Source: Azolla caroliniana
Taxonomy: Eukaryota > Polypodiophyta
NCBI GenBank assembly: GCA_043228905.1
Contig: JBHGNT010000002.1
Coordinates: forward strand, 14,942,001 to 15,006,000
Reading direction: 5' to 3'
Length of the DNA: 64,000 nt
The translations under genes were made by a program, and so were the position numbers. Each line of letters opens with the position of its first letter. The stretch's first letter is position 1. Shown here one piece after another: positions 35,126-45,452 of this stretch. Under the pieces are notes generated by a model that made no database searches, was not told the DNA's origin, and was given only the letters and a program-made list of their open reading frames with translations.

Positions 35126-35493
35126 AGCATAATGTTGCATGTAGTAAGTCTCTCCCATCACTATATAAGGGTGGGGAGTAAAATATAATAGGTTGTTGAT
35201 TCTTGGGCAATGTTAATGTTCTAAATATTAACAATCTAAAAACTATACTCGTGGGATTCACGAGCCTTCGATCAATCTATTCCAATCTATTATTAGGTTT
35301 CTAAGGAGTGATTAATATAATACATTAAATAATTGTGGGATTCACGAGTTTCTTATCTTTTTCTCTTTCAATATATTCATATTCCTATTAGCCTTCAAAT
35401 TCTCCTCCTCCTAGTCCATAACCTCGGTGGTTTCCACTTGACTCACGCAATGATCTGGTGCCGAAAAGCACGACATATTTGGTGAACCCAATG
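35126..35493 (+). repeat. Gypsy LTR end with TATA box and primer-binding site
   Basis: Contains TATATAAGG near 35162, two copies of GTGGGATTCACGAG (near 35250 and 35336) and ends CACGACA at 35475. The primer site TGGTGAACCCAATG begins at 35480. The 38-52 kb gypsy has the same LTR ending and a near-identical primer site, so the two are related families. The LTR start is uncertain and may include the 59-bp repeats. Confidence 0.65.
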
Positions 35494-35513
35494 TGAAACT
35501 GGGTGGTAAGGAT

Positions 35514-35850
35514 ATGGAGAATCGACAAGAGGCGAGCAATATGATGAAAATGTTCGAGTAGATGTTGCAGGAGCAACACATGATGTCGGAGGTCTTAGCG
35601 GCAGTACAACGACTCTTGCAATGGAACGGGCAATTTGATGGAAAGGACGTATCACACTATCTACAAGACTACAAGGCGGCAATGCTGCGATGAGGGATAT
35701 CGGAAGGATTGCAACTGACATCCTTCAATCAGGTGGTTACGGATGGGCTTCAAGGGAGTATCCATGGGATACGACAACAAAATCTGATGTGGGCGGCGTT
35801 TGAAGAAGCGCTGAAGATGACATACGCTATTGAGGACTCCACCAAGGTGT
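35514..35850 (+). pseudogene. Gypsy gag N-terminus, truncated
   Basis: ATG at 35514 opens MENRQEASNMMKMFE; the frame has two TAG/TGA interruptions and then LQLTSFNQVVTDGLQGSI. The pattern QFDGKDVSHYLQDYKAAM parallels QLDGRNVTKFLDAYRREM in gag of the 38-52 kb element. It is cut by the inverted repeat X. Confidence 0.65.
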
Positions 35851-36310
35851 CAGAACCAAGAATAAAAGATAGAGTGATGGAAGAAGGATATAAGAGAACA
35901 CCAGAAGAAAAGGTACGAAATGACAAAAGACGAATAGGTATATTAAGATAGCAAAAAAAAGAGAGTGGATAAAAGATATGCAATGAGAGCTAAAGACTGT
36001 TGTTGATTCGAATTGGTTTGAGAATAATTGTATGTGTATATGTATAGGTTCCTATAGAATAGACTAGAGAGATTTATATAATGTTCTAGAATGTTCTACA
36101 CCTAGAATATTCTAAGATGTTCTAGGATATTCTAGAATGTTCTAGAATGTTCCAAAGTATTGACAATAATCAGTATATTACAAAAAGTAGCTTTTATTAT
36201 TTCATATGACCATAGGCTATCTTAATGGTTGGGTTCTTGAGTATGTATTAGAAGGTCTTGGGTTCAGGACCAGGTGAAGCCATGATGTTTATGAATTGAT
36301 GACACTATCT
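35850..36310 (-). repeat. Repeat X, copy 2 (inverted)
   Basis: Inverted relative to 29361-29818 along its whole length, with substitutions. Heat-shock-like units at 36081-36154 are better preserved than in copy 1, while the TATA box has changed (CTATACATA on the minus strand). No LINE coding sequence follows it: the next sequence is gypsy gag. Confidence 0.8.
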
Positions 36311-36670
36311 CCCCTTTGAGAACGACGAGTGACAGTCGGCGTTAACAATGTAGGGCCCGATTTTTTGGATAGCGTCGATGGAAAAGTCGTCGACAAGAGC
36401 TTGAGCATTAGAAACATTATTGAAGGGTTCCCAAGTGTGATCACTCGGAGGATAGCCTACCCAATCAACTAAATAATAGAGCTTATTGCACACAATCTTA
36501 GAATCGAACATAGCAACTACCTCATATTCGGGCCGTCAACAAATTTGATAGAAGGCAGAGGTGGCACAACACGATTAGGAATGGAAGCGGTGCAACAATG
36601 TTCGAAAACGGAACTATGAAAGATTGGGTGAAGCTGCATGTGTGCTGGAACATTAAGACGGAATGTTGCA
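36305..36670 (-). pseudogene. Chromovirus integrase C-terminus with chromodomain
   Basis: Minus-strand frame: FRLNVPAHMQLHPIFHSSVFE (integrase C-terminal GPY/F-like region, near 36640), then the chromodomain FDSKIVCNKLYYLVDWVGYPPSDHTWEP (36490-36410). One TAG lies between them. Chromodomains of this type direct insertion to heterochromatin. Only this end of the element remains, between repeat X and the methyltransferase gene. Confidence 0.85.
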
Positions 36671-36915
36671 TCATTAATCCACGGAAATGAGAAATTACAA
36701 TATCATGTTAATATCTCAAACTGAAGAAGAGCATGGTGACCAATTATATGTAAATACAAACTACGGTTCCAATAATGATTAAAAAGGGAAATTATGAACA
36801 GGTGAATTTAATTAAACGATAAACAATTACAGATGTTCTCATATACAAATATAATATGAAGTGATGGTGAACATTATGCCTCAAAATCCTCAATTTTTAC
36901 ATTACGCCATCTACA
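36671..36915. other. AT-rich 3' flank of the methyltransferase gene
   Basis: No gene seen. Probably 3' untranslated sequence and the end region of the element that carries the methyltransferase. I could not identify a terminal repeat. Confidence 0.35.
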
Positions 36916-38161
36916 TCAATCTATAAGCAAATCAGGCAGAGCAGGCTCCTCTGGCGCTGATTGTTCTAGACTATTTTCATTCGTGTCATCTCCAAGCTCT
37001 CCCGAATCTGATGTATGGTCAAACTGTGCTACATCTTCCAGGTCCACCAGCTCCCCTGCTTCTTCATCAATTGGTTCCATTGGTTCTCGTGAAGTCATCT
37101 GGAACATCTCTGTCTCGTTGATGTGTTTTGCTCCGACTTCTTGATCCTGATCTGGACAGTCCTAGATTCCTGTGATCCTCATTTTGATGAAGTTAACTTG
37201 AGCAGGGTCCTTCTCCAATGCAACACAGTTTCTAAACATCTTCAATGCACAAGCTGTCGTTGTACCTAATGGTCGCATGAACACAAACAAGTATATATAA
37301 GAAGTAACGTCTTAAACTTGATCGACAGGATTGAAATTAAATATATATATTATACCTGTGCCAGAGAACAAGTCTAGGACCCAATCATCTAGATTCGAGA
37401 AGAGCTCTATCAGGCGGTTGATCAATCTTTGAGGTTTTTTATAAGGGTTCACCATACTTTTATCCCCTGACACATATCTTAATTTTTTGGTTACAGCTGG
37501 GCACATGATGTAGTTAACCACGTTACGCTCATTGACATGTGCTCTAGCCTTCTTCTTTGTAATTGAATCATAGTAGCCCACACAAAAATGTTTGACCGCA
37601 CTAACCATTCGATCGCCAAGGCTACGTGTAATATTTGTTTTGATCCTATACAGAAAGAAAATCAAGTATTAGAGGTGTAAATGTGTACATATAATAAGAA
37701 GTATTGTAATGAGTAAAAGCGAACTATAACGCACCAATGCATGTGTTTAGTGGCATGACAACGGGACTTCAAAGCTGTTGTGACTGACATTGATTGCCCC
37801 ATGCTATGAAATATGACTATCCTCCACAAGGGGGCCAATGTCAGTTCTGCGAAATCCTTTACCATTTTCTCGATCTGAGGGTACTTGAAAGGCACATCAT
37901 CATATGTTGATCCCGCAATACGGAAACCATATGGTATGTCAGCTATCAGCAAAGTGTAGTGCCTTCTCGGTAACAGTTCGAGCATTTGGGGTACTTCGCC
38001 ATTGAAAATACTATAATGAAGCTGTTTGAAAGGATCGGACCTATGCAAAAAACTCTTTACAGTCTCCGAATCCTCGGGCAGTTCCATTTCCTTCCCTTTG
38101 GTCATTCTCTTCTCATATTTCGCACGTTCTAAGTGCGTGATGAAGGCCGCTGGAATACCGT
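36916..38161 (-). CDS. DNA methyltransferase, N4-cytosine/N6-adenine type (3' exons of the ParB-methyltransferase gene)
   Basis: Three exons on the minus strand: 38161-37735, 37645-37356 and 37265-36916, with introns of 89 and 90 bp that begin GTGCGT and GTATAA and end TATAG and ATTAG, keeping frame. The order is catalytic motif IV first (LLIADIPYGF, near 37935; DIPY in place of DPPY), a middle recognition region, then KKPQRLINRLIEL and the SAM-binding motif I (WVLDLFSGTG completed by the next exon), ending NCVALEKDPAQ. This is the beta-class order of amino-methyltransferases that modify the exocyclic amine of C or A. The acidic tail (36924-37160) follows an in-frame TAG at 37162. The 5' side is cut at 38161 by a gypsy LTR; the ParB-like exons lie beyond it on the same strand. 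Confidence 0.8.
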
Positions 38162-39178
38162 TGTCGTGAAGATCCGTCACTACGCGCGGATCGTGAGGCG
38201 GAACCGCCGGGGTTCTGGACCGGAAGGATTCAAAGTCGGTACAAGCTTTGGCGCAAGCTTTAGCGAGAAAGTACTTAAGATAGATTGGGAAAGAGAGAAG
38301 TTGAGATTACACTATTGAGAGAGATTGATTGAACTTTTAACTTTAGATTTAAGAAACAAGTTACACCATCAATTTGATAACGAATTTCTTCTTCTTAATT
38401 TCATAATAAAAAAAAACCGTGTTTTTTCTCCTCCCCCTTCCCTCTTTTATAGATGCTCTCATGCATATGATGCATGTGAGGGTACAAGACATGCATAAAT
38501 TGCATGTTTGCCATTTGGCGCTTATGTATTACATGTGGTGCATGATAACCATGTCACTCATTTTAGCTCTCATGTATGAGAATTTACATGTAAAAGTACA
38601 ATGATAGAAATATAATTTCAACTAAATAGCATGGCTTAATGGTAAGCCAATTGACTCCTAACTTGGAGGTGCAAGGTTCAAATCCTTACCTGCCCTCCTT
38701 GTATATATATTTATCTAGGCGCCGGACGTCGGTTCGCCGGTGCCTCGTCGGTTACCGGTGCGTCGTCGGATCACCGGCTCCATTGCCGGTCCGGTTTTGG
38801 TTGGCCAAAACCCTTTACGAGTAGCTAGCCCACCTCCACTCTTAGTTCAAGTTACCTTGAACTCTCTATGCTCCACACATAGACACAAAGATAATATCTT
38901 TTGCTCCACCTTATATATGATGAGAGCTGTATTTGTCGTGCCTATGTGGGATATCTCACAATTTTCTCTTTTCCTTTCACAAACTTTATACCCTCATATC
39001 TTGACATTTAGTTGTCTGTTTCTCGTGTAATAAAGTGCATTCGAAACCTCCATCATTTTGTACTTAGATATTAAATCTATTTAAAATGTTATCTTCACAA
39101 TTATTGTACTATGTGATTCATACTCGATTTCTTACGTTTTATGGGATTTTCACACTATTGCCGAAAATCTTCACGACA
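38162..39178 (-). repeat. 3' LTR of the gypsy element
   Basis: 1017 bp, nearly identical to 50718-51734. Contains the palindromic ATGCATATGATGCAT (38461) and, on the plus strand, a tRNA-like segment (38632-38690). Confidence 0.95.
38632..38690 (+). other. tRNA-like segment with pol III A and B boxes inside the LTR
   Basis: The plus strand reads TGGCTTAATGG (A-box-like, near 38633) and a perfect B box GGTTCAAATCC at 38675-38685, with a poor anticodon-arm-like hairpin between. It recurs in the other LTR (near 51188-51246) and, diverged, at 26170-26230. It does not fold into a full tRNA by eye and is antisense to the element. Confidence 0.5.
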
Positions 39179-39250
39179 TCCACCCCCACCAAACCGCACG
39201 TCCTCCGGTACGTGCCAAGAAGAGAGAAAGTGAGATTTCGGCTATGATGA

Positions 39251-40544
39251 TCAATTAGATTCCTCCATGTCTTCATTTTCATCCGGCCTATTATGTTCAT
39301 CGTCGAGGTAATCGAGATCAGGATCCTGGTCTTGTCTTTTCTTTAAAATCTTTACTCTTTTTCCCGCAATGGGTACAGCCAACCTTGATCCGTCTAGTTC
39401 CGCAAGGTGGCATGTGGCATTATCGTTGGCACTTGTCACCACATACGGCCCGAACCATCTTCTTGCAAACTTCCTTGTTGTACTGTGTTGATTGTCAAGG
39501 GTGCTGTCGTAAACCAAAACCCAATCCCCTTCTTCAATCTTCTTGGGACGAAGTCGATGCGTGTTGTCGAACCGAACTTTGTTCTTTACTCGGGCTGCCT
39601 TCATCATCTTTCGCGCTTTTTCTCAATCTTCAGGTCTTCTTTCAAGTTACCTTATCCGCGCCGCTAATAACTCTTCTCGGCTCATCTCGTTCTCCCACGG
39701 TATCGCTACCCATGAGGCGATCGTCCTTTCGATGGGCATAATCGGCTTTTGTCCATACATAAGCTCCGTCGGCATATACCCTGTCACCGAGCTATGTGTC
39801 GTTCTATCGGCCCACAAGGCATAGGGTAATAGTCGTGGCCAATTCCCGACTCGACCGTTGCATGCCCGTACGATGGCTTTAACGATAGGTCCATGCCCTC
39901 GCTCGATCTTCCCATTTGCTTCCGGATTGTATGCAGTCGTGAGGGAGAGCTTCACGCCTAGTCTTTCGAAGAGCTCCGTCACTTCGTGCGCGTCCAACTC
40001 CTCTCGGTCGGCCACTATCTTCCCTACACATCCATATCGACAAACAACATCTTCAAGTAGAAATTTGCAAACGGCTGAAGTCATCTTATTTGTCAAGGTT
40101 CGTCCTTCCACTTGATTTGTCAAGTCTTCCCTTGCCAGCGCTAAGTACTTCATTTGTCCCACTCCCATTGGCATCGAGACCAGATCCACCATCCATTTGA
40201 AGTGTATGGTGAGTGGGTATGTCGGCTTTAACTCATCACGATGACGTATATTTGAATATACTTGGCAAGTTTCGCATGTGGACACGAAATGGAGTACATC
40301 TTTGTACATGCTTGGCCACCAGTACTTCTCCTTCAACTTTTCGAACGTCGCCCATGTTCCTCTATGACCTGCCCAAGCACTCTCATGGAATTCGGTCATC
40401 AGCGTCTCTTGCTCTTCTTTCTTTACCACCACTCGACGTGGTATTCCTGTCCTTCTTTTTGGATGTCGCCAAAGGAATCCTCCCTTCAAGAAGTATCGGT
40501 AAGCTTTCTTTCTGATTCGTAGGGTCTCCTCCTTTGTCAACGAA
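39251..40544 (-). pseudogene. Gypsy integrase and C-terminal region
   Basis: Continues the frame interrupted by the copia at 40545. H2C2 zinc-binding region (FHESAWAGHRGTWATFEKL, then CETC near 40260), core acidic residues near MVDLVSMPMG (40180) and IVADREELDAH (40020), and NPEANGKIERGHG (39925). Past the core, HRLRPKKIEEGDWVLVYD and a Lys/Asp-rich C-terminus ending EDMEESN at 39254. Two stops (TAA at 39647 and a TGA shortly after) lie in the linker. No chromodomain seen. Confidence 0.88.
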
Positions 40545-40549
40545 GCATC

Positions 40550-41347
40550 TGTTGGGATTACGGTCCCTCCGGATGGGATGGTCGGATGTTCGGGAATCGG
40601 GAATGAAGACCCGAATGAGGAGTACCCGGCTACGGAGCCGGATGATGAAGACCCGGTTCCGGATCCGGATGATGAAGACCCCGGCTACGGAGCCGGATGA
40701 CGAAGACCCGGTTCCGGATCCGGATGATGAAGACCCCGGCTACGGAGCCGGATGATGAAGACCCGGTTCCGGATCCAGATGATGAAGACCCCGGCTACGG
40801 AGCTGGATGACGAAGACCCGGTTCCGGATCCGGATGATGAAGACCCCGGCTACGGAGCTGGATGACGAATGTACCCGGAGAGAGATCCGGATGCGGGGAC
40901 ATATTTGTGAATATGTTTGCCAAGGGCCCTTGAGGCTATATTTGTAAATAGCCCGAAAGTCATATGTGTATAAATATGACTTAGGGCAAACTGTTTATGG
41001 TTGTTGTAGGTTGTTGCCCATTGTGTATTGCCACTCTTATGTGTGCAAGAGTGAAGAGAGCAACCGAGTGAGAGAGAGAGACGAAGAGGTCGTTGCCTCT
41101 GTGTATTACCGCCGCCTGTGGCGAAGACAGTGAGCTCAAGGTTGTTGCCTTGTAGCTTCACCATTGTACATCTCTGTTTAGAGTGATAGTTGGAGTCTGA
41201 GGACTCCCGTGGTTTTTTCCCATTTAGGGTTTTTCCACGTAAAACATCCTGTGTACTCTTCTCTCTATTGTCTTCGTGTATTTTGTATTTCCTGTTTTCT
41301 GTGAGTTGATCCTATTTCTCGGTTGTGGCCGAGCACTGTGTTTAACA
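40550..41347 (+). repeat. Copia 5' LTR with 55-bp U3 repeats
   Basis: Four tandem 55-bp units begin GGCTACGGAG at 40628, 40683, 40738 and 40793, with a partial fifth at 40848. TATA box TATAAATA near 40970. The 3' LTR at 45463-46260 carries the same repeat set. Confidence 0.95.
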
Positions 41348-41350
41348 AAG

Positions 41351-41362
41351 TGGTATCAGAGC
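41351..41362 (+). promoter_or_regulatory. Copia primer-binding site
   Basis: TGGTATCAGAGC, complementary to the 3' end of plant initiator methionine tRNA, three bases after the LTR. Confidence 0.97.
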
Positions 41363-41378
41363 AAGTTTAACACAGAAA

Positions 41379-42173
41379 ATGGAAGGCGGCGGTAGTGGGC
41401 CTCCGGGCATGATGGTGTTGAACTCACAGAACTACGCCGACTGGAAGATAAAGATGGAAGACCTTCTCATCGTCCGAGACCTGTACGAACAGATCGACAA
41501 TGCCGAGATACCCAAGGGGGTAATAGAGTCGGAGTGGAAGCTCCTGAACCGGAAAGCCGTAGCGACGATCCAGCAATATGTCGATGTAAGTGTTCTGCAA
41601 CATGTGGCGAACGATACGAACGCCTATGAGATGTGGCAGAAGCTGTCCGGACTGTATGAGAGGAAGAATGCTCTGACCCGGACCTCCCTGATGAGGAAGA
41701 TAGTGAATCTCAAGTACCGGGACGGCGAGAGCATGGTCGAACACGTCAGCACGTTCATGGGATTCGTGAACCAGCTTGCGGCGATCAAGTTCCCGTTGGA
41801 TGACGCAATGCAAGCCATCATGCTGATGTGTACCCTTCCGGAGAGCTGGGAGAACTTGGTAGTTACTCTCAGCACCTCCTGTAAGGAAGAGAACTTGTCT
41901 TTACTAACGGTAAAGACAAGTATTCTAAATGAAGAAGCGCGTCGGAGAGATAAAGAACCGGCCTCCGACTCGAAGGCGCTGCTTACCGAATCGGAACGGG
42001 GAAGACAACGGAACCGGAGTCCGCAAAGACGGGAGAAGTCGGGGACACGGTCGCAGTCGAGGGGAAGACCTACATGCTTCTACTGTGGGAAGCCGGGGCA
42101 CTTCCAGAAGAACTGTCGGCATTTCCGGAAAGACAACGGAACCGACGGTACCGATTCGAAGAAGTCACCGTAG
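41379..42173 (+). CDS. Copia gag
   Basis: 264 codons from the ATG at 41379. UBN2-type gag (NSQNYADWKIKMEDLLIV, MWQKLSGLYERKN, TLPESWENLVVTLS), a basic Arg/Ser linker, then a zinc knuckle CFYCGKPGHFQKNC (42073-42114). It ends at a TAG (42171); the pol frame continues in the same register without another stop, so either the gag-pol junction uses stop readthrough or the TAG is a mutation. Plant copias usually have one continuous gag-pol frame. Confidence 0.92.
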   Translation: MEGGGSGPPGMMVLNSQNYADWKIKMEDLLIVRDLYEQIDNAEIPKGVIESEWKLLNRKAVATIQQYVDVSVLQHVANDTNAYEMWQKLSGLYERKNALTRTSLMRKIVNLKYRDGESMVEHVSTFMGFVNQLAAIKFPLDDAMQAIMLMCTLPESWENLVVTLSTSCKEENLSLLTVKTSILNEEARRRDKEPASDSKALLTESERGRQRNRSPQRREKSGTRSQSRGRPTCFYCGKPGHFQKNCRHFRKDNGTDGTDSKKSP

Positions 42174-44453
42174 CGAAACGGTGCATACCGGGGAGCCACG
42201 GACCGGAGAGGTCCGGATCGGCGAGGGCAGGACGGGAAAGGAACGACGGCACTCGCGGCAAGTGAAGAAGAGATAATGCTCATTACCGAAGAGAGGGAGC
42301 TGAACCTTGCCGGTGAAGAGATGACCTGGGTGGTCGATTCCGGAGCGTCGTTCCACCTGACCCCGGAGAAGAAATACTTCTCATCCTACACAGCCGGTGA
42401 GCACGGCTGTGTCCGGATGGGAAATGAAGGTACATGCCGGATTGCCGGCATAGGAGACGTGTGGCTGATGACATCAACCGGATGCAAGATGCTGCTGAAG
42501 GATGTCCGACATGTTCCGGAGGTTCGATTGAACCTGATTTCGGCCGGGAGGCTAGACGATGAAGGCTACACGGGTAGCATCCGGAACGGTGTCATGAAGT
42601 TCAGCAAAGGGAGCCTGATAGTGGCTCGGGCCCGGAAGGTCGACACACTGTACCTGATGAATTCCCGGCTATGTCCGGAGGAGCTGAACGTGGCAGCTGA
42701 CACTGCCGGTGAGCTATGGCACAAGAGACTGTGCCACATGAGTGAGAGGGGGATGAAGAGGCTTGCAGAAGACAGCCTTATTCCAGTGAAGCATGTGCAC
42801 CTGGAGAAGTGCACCGATTGCCTGGCCGGTAAGCAGAACCGAACCTCCTTCCACTCAAGGCCACCGACGAGACGTAGCGCACCATTGGAGTTGGTGCACA
42901 CTGACGTGTGTCAAGTAGAAACGAAGTCACATGGCGGAGCCCAGTACTTTGTGACATTCATTGATGACCACAGCCGGAAGCTGTGGACGACACCGTTGAA
43001 GACAAAGGACCAAGTATTGTCCGTCTTCAAAGAACTCCATGCGAGAGTGGAAAGGGAATCCGGCAAGAAGCTGAAAACGATACGAGCGGATAACGGAGGG
43101 GAATACCGGGGGCAGTTCGAGGAGTACTGTCGCTCGAAGGGAATCCGGCTCGAGTTTACTGTGCCGAAGACGCCGGAACTGAACGGGCTGGCCGAGAGGA
43201 TGAACCGGACCATAATGGAGAGGGTCTGGAGTATGCTGGCGCATGCGAAATTACCCAAGGGGTTTTGGGCTGAGGCAATGTCGACGGCGACATACGTGAT
43301 AAACAGATCACCCTCAATACCTTTGGACGGAGACACGCCGCAGAGAGTGTGGACCGGTAGGGAAGTATCCTACCGGCATCTGAAGGTGTTCGGGTGTCTC
43401 GCATATGTGCATGTGGCAAAGGACCGGAGAGGAAAGCTAGATCCAAAGACCTGGCCATGCATATTCCTCGGTTACGGCGACGACGAGTTCGGCTACCGAG
43501 TATGGGACCCGGTCGACAAAAAGATATTCCGGAGTCGTGATATCATCTTCATGGAGGACAAAACACTCGCCGACTGGGAGTCGGAGAAGAAGATGAAGAG
43601 CTCAAAGTCGACCGGTGAGGATCAACTCTACGAGGAGCAGTCCCGACCGGCAAGGGACCGGTTAGCACTCGAGGATCCGGCCGAAGACGGTGAAGAAACA
43701 GAACCGGCCGAGGAAGATGAAACTGATACCGGAACCGGCCCCGATCCCGAAATGGATTCGGATGAAGAGGAAACGGAGGAGCCGGTTACCGAAGCTCCGG
43801 AACGGAGATATCCTCTAAGAGAGAGAAGGCCCCCCCGGAGATTTCCGGAACCAGAGCACGTGCTGCTGACCGACGAGGGGGAGCCGGAGAGTTTTGAAGA
43901 AGCAAAGCTTGACACCCATAGCCGCAGGTGGTTAAGTGCCATGCAGGAGGAGATGGATTCCCTGCAGGAGAACCACACATATGAACTTGTGGAGTTGCCG
44001 AAAGGAAAGCGGGCACTTCGAAACAAGTGGGTGTTCAAGCTGAAACCGGGAGATGCCGGAAACCCCCCGAGATACAAAGCCAGGATCGTGGTGAAGGGGT
44101 TCCAGCAGAAGAAGGGCGTCGACTTCGACGAGATATTTGCCCCGGTAGTGAAGATGACCTCCATCCGGACGGTGCTGAGCATAGCGGCAAGCATGGACCT
44201 CGAGGTAGAACAGATGGACGTGAAGACGGCATTCCTTCACGGTGACCTCGAAGAAGAGATCTACATGCAGCAACCGGAAGGATTCGAGAAGAAAGGAAAG
44301 GAGCACCTGGTATGCCGGTTGAAGAAGAGCCTTTACGGACTGAAGCAGGCTCCCCGGCAGTGGTACCGGAAGTTCGACTCCTTCATGACCGACGAAGGGT
44401 ACCACAAAACGCAGTCCGATCACTGCGTGTTTGTGAAGAAGTTCGAAGGATGA
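42174..44453 (+). CDS. Copia pol: protease, integrase, first part of reverse transcriptase
   Basis: Same frame as gag. Protease active site DSGASFH (near 42338), pre-integrase HHCC (LWHKRLCHMSERG, CTDCLAGKQN), integrase D, D, E (HTDVCQ, RADNGGEY near 43087, LNGLAERMNR near 43188), acidic linker (43620-43790), then reverse transcriptase (NKWVFKLKPGD, DVKTAFLHGDLEEEIYM, KKSLYGLKQAPRQWY). It stops at a TGA at 44451, just before the YVDD box; the frame resumes immediately after. One stop removes the catalytic half, so this copy cannot make a full polymerase unless read through. Confidence 0.93.
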   Translation, partial: RNGAYRGATDRRGPDRRGQDGKGTTALAASEEEIMLITEERELNLAGEEMTWVVDSGASFHLTPEKKYFSSYTAGEHGCVRMGNEGTCRIAGIGDVWLMTSTGCKMLLKDVRHVPEVRLNLISAGRLDDEGYTGSIRNGVMKFSKGSLIVARARKVDTLYLMNSRLCPEELNVAADTAGELWHKRLCHMSERGMKRLAEDSLIPVKHVHLEKCTDCLAGKQNRTSFHSRPPTRRSAPLELVHTDVCQVETKSHGGAQYFVTFIDDHSRKLWTTPLKTKDQVLSVFKELHARVERESGKKLKTIRADNGGEYRGQFEEYCRSKGIRLEFTVPKTPELNGLAERMNRTIMERVWSMLAHAKLPKGFWAEAMSTATYVINRSPSIPLDGDTPQRVWTGREVSYRHLKVFGCLAYVHVAKDRRGKLDPKTWPCIFLGYGDDEFGYRVWDPVDKKIFRSRDIIFMEDKTLADWESEKKMKSSKSTGEDQLYEEQSRPARDRLALEDPAEDGEETEPAEEDETDTGTGPDPEMDSDEEETEEPVTEAPERRYPLRERRPPRRFPEPEHVLLTDEGEPESFEEAKLDTHSRRWLSAMQEEMDSLQENHTYELVELPKGKRALRNKWVFKLKPGDAGNPPRYKARIVVKGFQQKKGVDFDEIFAPVVKMTSIRTVLSIAASMDLEVEQMDVKTAFLHGDLEEEIYMQQPEGFEKKGKEHLVCRLKKSLYGLKQAPRQWYRKFDSFMTDEGYHKTQSDHCVFVKKFEG

Positions 44454-45452
44454 GACTTTCTAATACTCCTCCTGTACGTGGACGACATGTTGATCGTCGG
44501 ACGGGACCAGGTCAAGATACGGATGCTGAAGAAAGCGCTTCACCGAACCTTCTCAATGAAGGACCTGGGTCCGGCGAGGCAAATACTAGGGATGCACATC
44601 ATCCGGGACCGGAAGAAGAAGCATTTGTGGCTGTCACAGGAGAAGTACGTGACAAAGGTGCTTCACCGGTTCAACATGTCGGAAGCAAGACCGGTCGGGT
44701 CAACCCTCCCGGCAAACTGCAAGTTGTCCAGCAAGCAAAGCCCCAAGACAAAGGCTGAGAAGGAGGACATGATGAAAGTACCATATGCCTCTGCCGTCGG
44801 AAGCTTGATGTACGCAATGGTGTGTACCAGACCGGACATAGGATATGCAGTCGGAGTGGTGAGCCGGTACATGAGCAATCCCGGCAAAGAGCACTGGAAC
44901 GCGGTCAAGTGGATACTCCGATACCTGAAGGGCACGGCAAACGTGTGCCTCCGATTCGGCTCCGGTAAGCCCGAACTCGATGGCTTTACCGATTCAGATA
45001 TGTCGGCTGATGTAGATACTAGCCGGTCCACATCAGGGTATGTGATGACATATGCAGGGGGAGCTGTTTCGTGGCAGTCGAGGCTGCAGAAGATGGTTGC
45101 GTTGTCAACCACGGAGGCGGAGTACATGGCAGCTGTTGAAGCCGGCAAGGAAATAATATGGATGAAGGACTTCATTAGAGAGCTCGGTATCCGGCAGGAG
45201 GAGTACCGACTCTACTGCGACAGTCAGAGTGTCATCCACCTTGCGAAGAACGCGGCCTATCACTCCCGGACGAAGCACATCCAGCGAAGATATCACTGGA
45301 TCCGGGAAAGGATAGAAGACCAGGAGTTCGTGCTAACGAAGATCCACACGGACGAGAACGGGTCAGATATGCTGACCAAAGTGCTCACACACGACAAGCT
45401 GGAAGCGTGCCGGAAGAGGGTCGGACTGGAAAGACATCCCATGCCGAAGTGA
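44454..45452 (+). CDS. Copia pol: C-terminal reverse transcriptase and RNase H
   Basis: Continues the pol frame after the TGA at 44451. YVDDMLIVGRDQ (44475 on), MKDLGPARQILGMHI, then RNase H with DSDMSADVDTSRSTSGY, LSTTEAEYMAAVE, DSQSVIHLAKN and HIQRRYHWIRE, ending at 45452 next to the polypurine tract. Family residues are kept apart from DSDMSAD in place of the usual DADWAGD. Confidence 0.92.
   Translation, partial: DFLILLLYVDDMLIVGRDQVKIRMLKKALHRTFSMKDLGPARQILGMHIIRDRKKKHLWLSQEKYVTKVLHRFNMSEARPVGSTLPANCKLSSKQSPKTKAEKEDMMKVPYASAVGSLMYAMVCTRPDIGYAVGVVSRYMSNPGKEHWNAVKWILRYLKGTANVCLRFGSGKPELDGFTDSDMSADVDTSRSTSGYVMTYAGGAVSWQSRLQKMVALSTTEAEYMAAVEAGKEIIWMKDFIRELGIRQEEYRLYCDSQSVIHLAKNAAYHSRTKHIQRRYHWIRERIEDQEFVLTKIHTDENGSDMLTKVLTHDKLEACRKRVGLERHPMPK

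Noticed and set aside
38632-38690. Functional tRNA gene in the gypsy LTR
   Set aside because: A and B boxes are present, but the acceptor stem and anticodon arm do not pair well enough for a tRNA; it is better called tRNA-like.
40534-40755. Small acidic protein spanning the copia LTR start
   Set aside because: It is the translation of the 55-bp LTR repeats and occurs again at the 3' LTR; there is no independent evidence of coding.
42283-45296. Several antisense open frames of 60-190 codons inside the copia
   Set aside because: They mirror the sense codon pattern of gag-pol in a GC-rich gene and show no domains.
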